Shown here: positions 24,038-34,830 of the stretch, one piece after another | Layout of the letters: each line of letters begins with the position of its first letter | Numbering within the stretch: the stretch's first letter is position 1 | DNA from: Equus caballus | Lineage: Eukaryota > Chordata > Mammalia > Perissodactyla > Equidae | Assembly: GCF_041296265.1 (NCBI RefSeq) | Contig: NC_091693.1 | Coordinates: forward strand, 5,985,001-6,049,000 | Reading direction: 5' to 3' | DNA: 64,000 nt | Notes under the pieces: model-generated | Database searches by the model: none | What the model was told of the DNA's origin: nothing | What the model saw: only the letters and a program-made list of their open reading frames with translations | Program-made: the position numbers and the translations under genes

Positions 24038-24930
24038 AGAATAGCTGAGAACTTCCCAAACCTGGGGGAAAGACTAGACATACAAGTCCACGAAGCTAAT
24101 AGATCTTACTATCTCAATGCAAAGGACCCTCTCCACACACTGTAATGAAGCTGTCAAAAGTCTAGGATAATGAAAGAATCTTAAAGGCAGCCAGGGAAAA
24201 AAGAAAGTAACCTACAAAGGAACTCCCATTAGACCATCAACAGATTTCTCAACATATGTCTAGAGACCAGGAGAGAGTAGAATGACATATTCAGAATATT
24301 GAAAAATATCAATTGCCAGCCAAGAATACTTTATCCAGTAAAGTTATCCTGCTGATGCAAAAGAGAAATAAAGGCTTTCCCAGACAAACAAATGCTGAGG
24401 GAGTTCACCACCACTAGACCTGTCCTATAAGAAATGTTGAAAGGAGCTTTTCTACCTGAAATGAAAAGATGAAAGTACAAAGAACTTTGAATATGGTCAT
24501 AAATAGAATCAGAAAATTGTAACTCTATTTTAGAATAGGGAGTTAATTATAGCATAAAGGTTAAAATAAAAAAGCATTAAAAATAACTATAGCTACTATA
24601 ATTTGGTAACAAATTTACAGCATAAAAAGGGTAATTTGTGACAATAAAAATATAAAAAGGGAGGAGTAAAATGATAGAACCTGGTTAGGCAAAGGGAGAT
24701 AAGTTTCTATCAGCAGAAATGGGACTATTTATCTATGATGCATTTTATACAAACCTCATGGTAACAACGAAATAAAAATCTAAAGCAAAGACACAAAACA
24801 TAAAAAAGGGGAAACTGAGAAAGTCACCATAGAAAACCAGTAACCTAAAAAGGTAAACAGAAACGCAGAGAAAAAGAAACAGTGGAGATACAAACAACCA
24901 GAAAACAAAAGATACAGTGGCAGTAGTAAG
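24038..24930 (+). mobile_element. L1-A, 3' continuation: ORF1 end and inter-ORF spacer
   Basis: The text resumes at the ORF1 'agctgagaacttcccaaacc' block left at 17726. It passes the ORF1 C-terminal block near 24220-24460 and the AT-rich inter-ORF region, and stops about where ORF2 should begin ('aaaacaaaagatacagtggc'). There L1-C starts. No ORF2 of L1-A is found in the window. Confidence 0.8.
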
Positions 24931-25689
24931 AGTGACGCCAGCACGATGGCAGAGTGAGCTCTTCCCTTAGACTCTCCTCCCTAAGATATAATGAAAAGGA
25001 CATTCCTAAACAACTGAGGACATTCACACAACAAGATAGATGTCTGAAAGACCCACGCAGCCACACGTCTGAAGGTGGAGGTGCTGGAACCCCCAGGAGG
25101 AAGCAGAAGGAGGTAAGGGGATCTCCTCTCATTCCCCAGCAGTGACCTAGTGCGTGGGACTGCACACAGCTCTGAGAGGAGGCAGGGAGGGGTTGCTTTC
25201 TATGGGAATGCCTTCATTCTACATTTGCCTCCCAGCCATGGGAAAGCTTCACACAGAGGAGGCTAAGCTATTGTGGGGGTGTTTTTATCAAGCCAACACC
25301 CCAGGAAGGCAGACAGTGAGGGCAGAGTGAGAAGGCCCCCAGGATCAGGCACACAAAAGAAAGCACACGTCCCTCTGCCCAACACACCAGCTTGACCAGT
25401 CAGGCAGAGCAAGGGACCCCCACCAGAGCACCTGCACATACATTAGTAAAGCAGCTGCTTTAAGTGGGCTATTGCAGATGGGCCCTGTCAGCATAGATTC
25501 CAAAGGAAGGCCCACATGCCAGGGATTGCAGCAGGCTCAGAATACACATGTCCTGACTGGGTGGAATCTGCAACCAGATACTACCCATATGTGAAGGCAC
25601 AAATCTACCACATCAAATAATATGTGAGAGTATATTAATACTCCAGACCAGAAGGAAAACAACAAGCACCAAGAAATCAATCCTGAAGG

Positions 25690-26560
25690 CACAGAAATGT
25701 ACAATCTAAATGACAGAGAATTCAAAATAGCTATCATAAAAAAAATCTGAATGAGTTACAAGAAAATTCAGAAAAACAGTTCTTTGAAATCAGGAATAAA
25801 ATTAATGAACAGAGGGAATTCTTCACAAAAGAGATTGACACTATAATGAAAAAGCAATTAGAAAAGTTGGAGATGAAAACCACAATGAATGAGATAAAAA
25901 AATGGAGTACTTGAATAACAAAGCTGATAGTATGGAGGACAGAATCATCAATTTGCAGGGCAGAAATATGTAAATGCTCCAGATGGAGGAGGAGAGAGAA
26001 CTAAGACTAAAAAGAAATAAAGAAATTCTCTGAGAAATATCCAACTGAATTAGAAAATGCAGCACAAGGATTACAGGTATTCAAGAGGAAGAAGAGAGGG
26101 AGAAAGGAGCAGAAAGCTTGTTCAAAGAAATAATAGCTGAGAACTTCCCAAAACTGGGGAAGCAGCTGAAATTACAAGTAAAAGAAGCTAATAGAACTCC
26201 TGATTACATCAATGTAAAAAAGACCTTCTCTAAGGCATATAGTAGCAACACTGGAAAAGTCAACGACAAACGAAAAATATTAAGGGCAGCAAAGCAGAAG
26301 AAAATAACTTACAAAGTGACCCTTATCAGGCTTTCAGTGGATTTCTCAGTAGAAACCTTACAAGCAAGGAGAGAGTGGAATGATATTTTCAAAATTATGA
26401 AAGACAGAAACTTTCAGCCAAGAATACTCTATGCAGAGAAAATATCCTTCAGATATTATGGAGAAATAAAAACTGTCCCAGATGAACAAAAGCTGAGGGA
26501 GTTCATTGCCACATGACTGCCCCCCTACAAGAAATGATCAAAAAGCCCCTCATACCTGAA
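25690..26560 (+). pseudogene. L1-C ORF1 remnant
   Basis: The C-terminal part is open for 132 codons (26118-26516): FKEIIAENFPKLGKQLKLQV, then RLSVDFSVETLQARREWNDI, the conserved ORF1p C-terminal domain. The N-terminal coiled coil is broken upstream at about 25700-26100. Confidence 0.75.
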
Positions 26561-26674
26561 AAAAAAAAAGAGAAAGGTTTACAAAGTTTTGAGCAAGGAG
26601 ATAAATAGGCAGGCAAAATCAGAAAATTGCAGGTTAGCGAACACTTGATTATAACATTAAAGATAAAGGGAAGG

Positions 26675-26937
26675 CGGGGCTGGCCCCATGGCTGAGTGTT
26701 TAACTTTGCATGCTCTGCTTCAGCAGCCCGGGGTTTCACTGGTTTGGATCCTGGGCACAGACATGGCAACGTTTATCAAGCCATACTGAGGTGGCATCCC
26801 ACATAGCACAACCAGAGGCACTCACAGCTAGAATACACAACTATGTACTGGGGCCTCTGGGGAGAAGAATAAAAAAATAAAAAAAAGAAAAAGATTGGCA
26901 ACAGCTGTTAGCTCAGGTGCCAATCTTTAAAGAAAAA
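26675..26937 (+). mobile_element. ERE2-type SINE in L1-C
   Basis: It reads 'ggggctggccccatggctga' then a weak B box ('ggtttggatcc') and 'tgtactggggcctctgggga', followed by an extra 'agattggcaacagctgttag' tail unit. Target duplications (26659-26674 and 26938-26953) match at 15 of 16 bases. Confidence 0.9.
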
Positions 26938-27319
26938 AAAGATAATGGGAAGGAAAACATCAAAAATAACTATAATCTCATCATTTTAACCACAAAGTCA
27001 CAACACAAAATGGAATAAGTTGTGACAACAATAACTTAGAAGGGGGCAGAGGAAAGGGATAGAACCTGCTTAGACTAAGGAAATAAGAGGCTATCAGAAA
27101 ATGGACTATCCCACCTACAAGATCTTTTATACAAAACTCACAGTTACCACTAAACAATTAGAACAAGACACAAATGGTAAATAAAGAGAAAACTGAGACA
27201 ACCACCATAGAGAACTACCAAACTGAATTAGAAGTCCAAAGTACATGGGACGAGAAACAAGGAAAATACAGAACAACTGGAAAACAAGTGATAAAATGGC
27301 TGCCGTTAGCCCTCATATA

Positions 27320-30121
27320 TCAATAATTGCTCTAAATGTTAAGTGGATTGAATTCTCAAATCAAAAGACACGGAGTGGGTGGATGGATTAAAAACCAAGA
27401 CCCGACAATATGCTGCCTCCAGGAAACATATCTCAACTCTAAAGACAAACACAGGCTCAGAGTGAAGGGATGGAAGATGATACTCCAAGCTAAGCAGGTG
27501 TTGCCATACTTAGACAAAGGAGACTTCATGGTAAAAAAGGCAATGAGAGAAAAAGAGGGACAGTATATAATGATAAAAGGGACATTCCACCAAGAAGACA
27601 TAACACTTATATATGCTCCCAATACATAAAGCAACTATTAACAAACCTAAAAAGAGATATTAACAACAACATTATAATATTAGGGACCTTAACACCCCAC
27701 TTACGTCAATGGATAGATCATCCAGACAGAAAGTCAACAAGGCAATAGTGGATTTAAACAAAAAACTAGACCAGATGGACTTAATAGACACACATAGAAC
27801 AGTCCACCCAAAAATAGCAGAATACACATTCTTCTCAAGTGCACATGGGACATTCTCAAAGACAGACTATATGTTGGGAAACAAGGCAAGACTCAATAAA
27901 TTTAAGAAGACTGAAATCATATCAAGGATCTTTTCCAACCACAATGGTATGAAACTAGAAATCAACTACAAGAAAAAAGCTGGGAAAATGACAAATATAT
28001 GGAGACTAAACAACATGGTACTGAACAACCAAGGTATCATTGAAGAAATTAAAGGAGAAATCAAAAATATCTGGAGACAAATGAAAATACACCATACGGG
28101 ATGGGATGCAGCAAAAGTGGTCCTAAGAAGGCAATTCATACAGGCCCACCTTAACAAACAAACAACAATCTCAAACAAGCAATCTTAAACTACATCTAAA
28201 AGAATTATAAAAAGAACAAACAAAGGCCAAAGTCGGCAGAAGGAGGGAAATAAAAATCAAAATAGAAATAAATGAAGTTGAAACCAAAGTAACAGTAGAA
28301 AAGATCAATGAAACTAAGATGGTTCTTTGAGAAGATAAAAAAATTGAAAAACCCTTAGCCAGACTCACTAAGAAAAAAGAGAGAAGCCTCAAATAAATAA
28401 AATTAGAAATGAAAGAGGAGAAATTACAACAGCTACCACAGAAACACAAAGGATTATAAGAGAATACTGTGAAAAACTATATGCCATCAAGTTGGATAAC
28501 CTAGAAGAAATGGATAAATTCTTAGACTCATACAACCTCCCAAAGCTGAAGCAAGAAAAAATAGAGAATCTCAATAGACCAATAACAAGTAAAGAGATTG
28601 AAACAGTAATCAAAAACCTCCCCAAAAATAAAAGTGCAGGACCAGATGGCTTCTCTGGAGAATTCTACCAAACATTCAAAGAAGATTTAATATCTATCTT
28701 TCTCAAACTATTCCAAAAAAATTGAAGAAGATGGAACACTTCCTGACACATTTTATGAGGCCAATATCACCCTGATCTCAAAGCCAGACAAGGACAGCAC
28801 AAAGAAGGAAAATTACAGACGAATATTGCTGATGTACACAGATGCAAATATCCTCAACAAAACATTGGCAAAACAAACAGAGCAATACATTAAAAGGATC
28901 ATACACCACGGTCAAGTGGGATTTATACCAGGGACACAGGGATGGTTCAACATCTGCAAATCAATACATGTGATACACCACATTCACAAAATGAGGAATA
29001 AAAGCCACATGATCGTCCCAATAGATGCAGAGAAAGCATTTGACAAGATCCAACATCCATTATAATTTAAAAAACCTCTCAATAAAATGGGTATAGAACA
29101 AAAGTACCTTCACATAATAAAGGCCATATATGACAAACCCACAGCCAACATCATACTCAGTGGGGAAACTGAAAGCCATCCCTCTGAGAACAGGAACAAG
29201 ACAAGGGTGCCCACTCTCACCACTCTTATTCAACATAGTATTGGAGGTTTTGGCCAGAGCAATTAGGCAAGAAAAAGAAATCAATGGTATCCAAATTGGC
29301 AATAAAGACGTGAAACTCTTGCTATTTACAGACAACATGTTTTTCTATATAGAAAACCCTAAAGAATCCATCATAATGTTACCAGCTCTTAGTTAATATC
29401 AGTCCTGACATTGGTTCCCCTACCGTGAACCCAGCATATATGGGTTAAAACTAAAAGCACACGTTCCCAGTTCCCTGGGTCTCTGGTTACACTCACATGT
29501 AAATGTTTGTTTCTTTAACCTCTGACTCCATGAGCTTTGCAATCAAATAGAAGTTACAAATTGTTAAGGTCCAGATGGCCTCATGCTGGGCTCCCACTAA
29601 AGTTGTGGCTAATCCCAGGACCTTGAAGTTCTTTTACAGAGAAACTAATGTCCACAGAACATCAAGAAACCGAAGCTTCCCAGGCCCAACTCCTTGGCTT
29701 CCTGATGTCAGAGTCTACCTTCACCATGGAGGTAAACAGCCAAGGACACTCATCTGAGAAATCCTTTGTCTCCTCTGCTGGAAGCAGCCCCAGACACAGG
29801 CAAATGGGAAAATGCCGACCAAGAAGGCCATGGTCCCCCTCCCCTACCTAAAATCCCAAATAAAAACCCTACCCATTTCTTAACAAGGAGTTAGCAATTT
29901 TTGAGGCACTAGCCCTTGCTTTTCTCCCTCTACCTGGCAAAGTAAAGCCTTTCCTTTTTCACCCAAGATTCTGTTCTTGTTATTTGGATTGGCATTGGGA
30001 TCAGAGACTGAACTTTTGGTGATAAGAATACTATTAGAAATAATCAACAACTACTGCAAATTTGCAGGGTACAAAACCAATTTACAAAAATCAGTTGCAT
30101 TTCTATACTCTAATAATTGCT
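27320..30121 (+). pseudogene. L1-C ORF2 remnant (endonuclease and part of RT)
   Basis: Pieces in order: 27336-27629 (LNSQIKRHGVGGWIKNQDPT ICCLQETYLNSK), 27709-28188 (endonuclease end), 28492-28725 ([20 protein letters not shown]), 28826-29065 and 29130-29396 ([20 protein letters not shown]). Where the RT FADD motif is expected, the translation has FTDNMFFY, a damaged site. ORF2 is then interrupted by the LTR and ends at 30121. Confidence 0.8.
29377..30021 (+). mobile_element. Solo LTR (ERV1-like), inside L1-C
   Basis: About 645 bases with no L1 similarity interrupt ORF2 text that would otherwise be continuous. It starts with 'tgttaccagctc', has an AATAAA-type signal near 29860, and ends with a gammaretrovirus-like R/U5 ('ttctgttcttgttatttgga'). 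A 4-base 'ataa' repeat flanks it (29373-29376 and 30022-30025), which fits ERV1. No internal viral region is present, so it is a solo LTR fossil younger than L1-C. Confidence 0.6.
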
Positions 30122-30379
30122 TAGGACATCAGAGGGAGGAGGTGTACCAAACGACAACACATAAGCCCTGAGTCAGCAAAGGGCAGGGGCCCAACCTATC
30201 TTCACTATCTCGAGGCCTCTGTCCTAGGGACAGCTGACATGTGAAGCCTAAGGGAGAAAATCAAAAGAATCTGACTAAAAAGAACTCAACAAAGGAAACT
30301 TCAAAGAAGGCACAGGTGAGACAGAGAGTGAGAGCGCAAGACAATCTGGAGTCTGGCCGCTGGGTTGGTTGGAGCACTT

Positions 30380-30560
30380 ACAGCTAGCCATGGGGCATGG
30401 ACCAGTCACGTGTCTCTCTGAGCCTGTTTCTCCATTTGTACAATGAGGATAAAGTAGCATTTATCCTCCAGACTTGTAAGGATTAAATGAGATAATGCGC
30501 ATTAACCTTAGCAGCCGATTCCTAACAACAGTGTAAGACTTGGTACCTGAAAAGTTAATA
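30380..30560 (+). repeat. MIR SINE remnant in arm B
   Basis: It reads 'ctctctgagcctgtttctcc', 'atttgtacaatgaggataaa' and 'gattaaatgagataatgcgc', a clear MIR 3' half. The partner in arm A is at 3040-3255. Confidence 0.8.
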
Positions 30561-31249
30561 GTCATGGGATTTGGGGGGAATTAAGGGAATGAAGGAAAAC
30601 AATCCTTGATCTGTAGATCTTCCGTCCCCTCCACCATGGCTCCCAAATCAGGGATCCTGAAGGATGGCCCACATTAGCCTGGATGGTTGTGATCTTGAAG
30701 AGAGTCTGATCTTGACCCTATGGATTTCTCAGGAAACCCAGTGCTTAGCACACTGCTAGTAAGTGTCAAGGGAAGGCCCGAGTACCAGCCCCGAACCTCT
30801 GGTTAGACTCCCTGGTGGCTGCTGCCCTGCCCTGCTTTCATCACAATCTCTGTCCTTGACCTGTTCAGTGGCCTCCCTCAAGCCAGTCCCCTGAGCCCAT
30901 TTCCAGAGTCCTGACTGCTCTCCTGCAGGCTGGTCCTTCAGTTCTAGCTGTCTGTTGACTAAGGCCTGCACTGCGTTACTCTGACAGCACCAGGTCTGTT
31001 TAGATCCTGTCTTTCCCTGCAGGGCATGCCAGAATGCCCCCGTGCCCAGGTGCCCCCTTCTGCCAGGGTCAGGCCTCCAGGGAGCCTGGGCCGCTAGAGT
31101 AGTGAGCAGGGAGTGGGGGTGTGGGCGCTTTAGGGTCAGGGGTTTAGCCTCACCCTGCCTCAAGGACACCACTGAGGGTGGAGCTAGGCGAGACGAGTAC
31201 CCTCATATCGTAAAGGAGACAAGAGGTGGCATCCTTTGATCGTGCAGGT

Positions 31250-32332
31250 ATGGCCCAGCTGCTGCCAATATTGGCTGGGACACAAAGGTGCTGCTCACTT
31301 CGTAGAGTGACCTTTCTTCTCCTAATAGCTCTTGCCTTGGCCTTCTTTGGCTATTGTTACCTGAAACCGAGAGCCCAGAAGCTAGAAAACATCCAGGCTG
31401 GGGCAAGCGTGGCTGTTAGAGAACGCCATGACCTACAAGATGTAAATATACCAAGGATGGTGTATCCCCAGCCACAAGTGCTAGCACTCCCTAGGGAAGA
31501 CGTCCTTCTTGTGACTCCTTGGCTGGCTCCCATCATCTGGGAGGGAACTTTCAATATTGACATCCTGAATGAGTGGTTCCGGCTCCAGAACACCACCATT
31601 GGATTGACCGTGTTTGCTGTAAAGAAAAACATTATCTACCTGAAGCAGCTCCTGGAGACCGCAGAGAGGCACTTCATGGTGGGTTACAAGGTAAACTACT
31701 ACATTTTCACTGACCGCCCTGACCATGTTCCTCGCATTCCCCTCCAAAACGGAAGGCAGATGGTCATCCTCAAGGTCCAGAGCTATTCCAGCTGGCGGGA
31801 CATCTTCCTGCACCGCATGGAGGTGATCAGCAATTTTTCTGAGCAGCGTTTCCACCGGGAGGTGGATTACCTTGTGTGTGCAGATGGGAAAATGAAGTTT
31901 ACTGAGCATGTGGGCGTGGAGATCCTCGCCTCCTTGTTCGGCACCCTCCATCCTGGCTTCTATGGGCTGAGTCGGAACAACTTCCCCTATGAACGGCGGC
32001 CTCAGTCACAAGCCCAGATTCCTGAAGATGAGGGGGACTTTTATTACACAGGGGCCTTATTTGGGGGGTCCGTGCCAGAGGTTCACAGGCTCACCAAGGC
32101 CTGCCACCAGGCGATGATGGTCGACAAAAACAGTGACATCGATGCCGTGTGGCTTGAGGAGAGTCACCTGAACAAATACCTGCTTTACCACAAACCCTCC
32201 AAGGTCCTCTCCCCTGAGTACATGTGGAATAAGCAGCTACTGGGTTATTGGGGGGCAGAACAAGTGAACCGCTTGCTCAGAATTGTAACCCGGATTAGAT
32301 TGAACGTCTTGGGGAACAGTTTCCAAGAGTGA
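31250..32332 (+). CDS. ABO-like: ABO-like GT6 glycosyltransferase, intronless copy 2
   Basis: This 360-residue type II Golgi glycosyltransferase of the ABO group pairs with the gene at 1289-2356. By hand count 258 of the first 330 residues match (116 of 130 over residues 201-330). It has a membrane anchor at about 20-38, sequons at N114 and N195, HPG at 234-236, TGA at 267-269, and [12 protein letters not shown] at 299-310 with ABO Trp300 kept (W301). The metal-binding DXD reads D212-G-K214 through three base changes, so the second Asp, which coordinates Mn and UDP in ABO enzymes, is Lys. Normal catalysis is therefore unlikely. The ATG is preceded by 'gcaggt' (G at -3, G at +4). The in-frame codons upstream begin with GTG and are not a likely start. 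The C-terminus (residues 331-360) is diverged and longer than copy 1. No introns interrupt it. It may be an inactive but intact paralogue or a protein with a new role. Confidence 0.86.
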   Translation: MAQLLPILAGTQRCCSLRRVTFLLLIALALAFFGYCYLKPRAQKLENIQAGASVAVRERHDLQDVNIPRMVYPQPQVLALPREDVLLVTPWLAPIIWEGTFNIDILNEWFRLQNTTIGLTVFAVKKNIIYLKQLLETAERHFMVGYKVNYYIFTDRPDHVPRIPLQNGRQMVILKVQSYSSWRDIFLHRMEVISNFSEQRFHREVDYLVCADGKMKFTEHVGVEILASLFGTLHPGFYGLSRNNFPYERRPQSQAQIPEDEGDFYYTGALFGGSVPEVHRLTKACHQAMMVDKNSDIDAVWLEESHLNKYLLYHKPSKVLSPEYMWNKQLLGYWGAEQVNRLLRIVTRIRLNVLGNSFQE

Positions 32333-32821
32333 CAGTGGTGAGCAAAGCTTCCAGGAAGGGCTCAGAGAGGGCGATGCTCAGCTAGCTGAGTCTGCCTCCT
32401 GCCATGCTAGCCTTCATTAAAACCAGTTTTAGCAGAAAGGGTATAACTCTGCTTCCTTTTCTGTCCGGTCGCGGCCTAAGTCCGCCTCCCCACACTTAGT
32501 CAGGCCCAGCATCCTTCCCACCGCCATCCTCCTGCCACCACCAAACACACACACCTTTAGGCTGGCCCGAATCCTGGGTTCAGGCGCAAGTTCCCAGAGT
32601 TGCCACCACCTTTAGCTTCTCACCTTGTGCTCCTGACACCCTCAGGGTGGAGGAGGAGGGCGGTGTCAGCCTGTCCTGACAAAGGAGGGATCAGAGAGGA
32701 GATCTTTTCCAGAACAAGGAAGGAGGGCTTGGGACACAGTCTCCTGCCTCCTGTGACGCACAGGCGCACAAGGGCCTGCCTCAGCCCTCGGCCAGGCCCA
32801 TGCACAAAAGTCTTCAGCTTT

Positions 32822-33382
32822 TTTGGGCAATTTTGTATTGAGGTATAATTGACTTATAACATTTATTAGTTTCAGGTGTACAACATAATGATTCAATACT
32901 TGTATACATTGGGACATGATCCCCACAATAACTCGAGTTAACATCCGTCACCATACATAGTTACAGAAATATTTTTTAATGATGAAGACTTTAAGATCTA
33001 CTCTCTTAGCAACTTTCAAATATGCGACGCAGTATTATTAACTACAGTACCACGCTGTATGTCACATCCCCAGGACTTAAATGTTTTATAGCCGGAAGTT
33101 CGTACCTTTTGACCCTTTTCACCCATTTTGCCCACTTCCCCATCCCCTCAACACTCCCCCGCCTTGGCACCCACCAATCTGTTCTTTGCATCTGTGAGGC
33201 TGTTTTTTTGCTGTTCTTTGTTTGTTTGTCTTGTTTTGTGTTTAAGGTTCCACATGTAGATGAGATTGTATGGTATTTGTCTTTTCTGTCTGACTTCTTT
33301 CACTTAACATAATGCCCTCCAGGGTCGTTCATGTTGCTGCAAATAGCAAGATTTCATTCTTTTTTAGGGTTGAATAATATTC

Positions 33383-33433
<51 letters not shown>

Positions 33434-34037
33434 CGCACGCGTGTGGGCATATACACCACATTTTCTTTGTCCATTCATCTGTCAATGGACATTTATGTTG
33501 TTTCCATATCTTGGCTGTTGTAAATAAAGCTGCAGTGAACTCCCGGGTGCAAATAGCTTTTTGAATTAGTGTTTTTGTTTTCTTCAGATAAATACCCAGA
33601 AGGAGAACTGCTGGATCATGTGGTAATTCTGTTTTTAATTTTTTGAGAAACTTTCATTCTGTTTTCCATAGTAGCTGCACCAATTTACATTCCCACTGAC
33701 AGTGCACATGGGTTCCTTTTTCTCCACATCCTCGCGACATTTGCTGTCTTTTGTCCTTTTGATAACAGGCATCCTGACTGGCGTGAGATGACATCTTATT
33801 GTGGTTTTGATTTGCATTCCCTGATGATGAGGTGTTGAGCATCTTTTATGTGCCTGTTGACCATTGTATATCTACTTTGGAAAAATGTCTGCTCAGATCC
33901 TCTGCCCATTTTTTAATTGGATTGTTTGGTTTTCTGCTACTGAGTTATATATTTCTTATATATTTTCCTTATATATTTTGGCTATTAACCCCCTATCGGC
34001 TATATGATTTGCAAATATTGCTTCCCTATCAGTAGGT
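32822..34037 (-). mobile_element. 5'-truncated L1 inserted in arm B
   Basis: An inverted L1 3' UTR ('attgaggtataattgactta', 'tttcaggtgtacaacataat') is followed by the ORF2 C-terminus in reverse. It is flanked by a 16-base target duplication, 'aaaagtcttcagcttt' (32806-32821 and 34038-34053). Arm A has no insertion at the matching place, so this L1 arrived after the inverted duplication. A TG microsatellite lies inside it. Confidence 0.93.
33385..33445. repeat. (TG)n followed by CG-alternating tract, in L1
   Basis: About 21 TG units run into a GCGCGCGTGCGCACGCGTGT-type alternation, giving roughly 60 bases of alternating purine and pyrimidine that could adopt Z-DNA. It arose at the short 'gtgtatatata' site of the L1 3' region. 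Confidence 0.9.
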
Positions 34038-34830
34038 AAAAGTCTTCAGCTTTAAGCCAAACTGCTTCCTCTTTCAGAAATTGAAAGTGAGTTGTAGAAG
34101 GTAAGAGGTCCCTTTAGTGTGCGGGCGGGGAGGAATGTGATGCTAGGTCGAGGCCCTCTGTCCTGGCACTTGGCTTCTTCATCCCAAAGCATCGTCATCT
34201 GTGCACCGGGAGCAAAGCAGGTCCCCCTACTCTTCCCTCCACCTGCCAGCTGATTGCCTCGGTCCCACGTTCAATTTATCAATTTACTTACTTAGGGACT
34301 TGCCAGCTCCCTAGAACAGAATAAAAATTCTAGATGATAATAGGAAGTTCCTAATTGTCATGTAAACCTGTCTCTTTTACTAAGAAATGATTTTGCTGCT
34401 TTTCAGCAAGAGCCTGAAATCCTCCATTTTCTTGCCGCTGCTTTTTTTCTCTCATATACAGGAGAGAGAGAAGTCACCCATTACAATCTTTATTTCTCTT
34501 CCATGGTTGGTAAATATTTATAATTTTAGGGCCCTTTTCCAGCTTTTAGTCTCCAATTCTAAGTTGCGTGTTTTTCTGTGTCACTGCTGAGCAACCATTT
34601 TTGCATAAGAGCAATTTAAGAAGGTATTTTCTCCCTAATGCAAAATTAAAATATCCACGTGGGGCTCGCAGAGGCCTAACCGCCAGCTGAGGGAGCAGAA
34701 GAGAACCTGCCATCCAGGTCTCCCCGTCCCAGTCCGGCTCTGCCCACAGCCCTGCCTTAAGGGTTAGGGCCTCCCAGAGCTGGCCTCACACTGTTCAGCC
34801 CCGTCCCACCAGAGGCCTCATGCCCATCTC

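Larger units (their letters stand above)
24935..30121 (+). mobile_element. L1-C: 5'-complete L1 cut off at the arm B boundary
   Basis: The 5' signature 'gtgacgccagcacgatggca' opens a 5' UTR. ORF1 follows at about 25690-26560 and ORF2 from about 27320. An ERE SINE (26675-26937) and a solo LTR (29377-30021) interrupt it. The last L1 text is the ORF2 RT region ('gttgcatttctatactctaa') near 30105. The rest of ORF2 and the 3' UTR are missing, and arm B of the inverted duplication begins directly. No poly(A) end is present. Confidence 0.85.
30122..34830. repeat. Inverted duplication, arm B (contains GT6 gene 2)
   Basis: This is the reverse-complement partner of 1-3490, collinear from the inner boundary ('acagctgacatgtgaagcct' near 30230 against 3370-3390) through the gene to the far 3' flank ('gatgataataggaagttcct' near 34335). 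It is longer than arm A mainly because an L1 inserted at 32822-34037. Subtracting that L1 leaves about 3.5 kb, the same as arm A. The outer boundary is uncertain because arm A runs off the window. Confidence 0.85.

Noticed and set aside
31226-31249. Eight extra N-terminal codons on GT6 copy 2
   Set aside because: The upstream in-frame codon is GTG, not ATG. The ATG at 31250 aligns with the ABO start (MAQL against MAEV) and has a good context.
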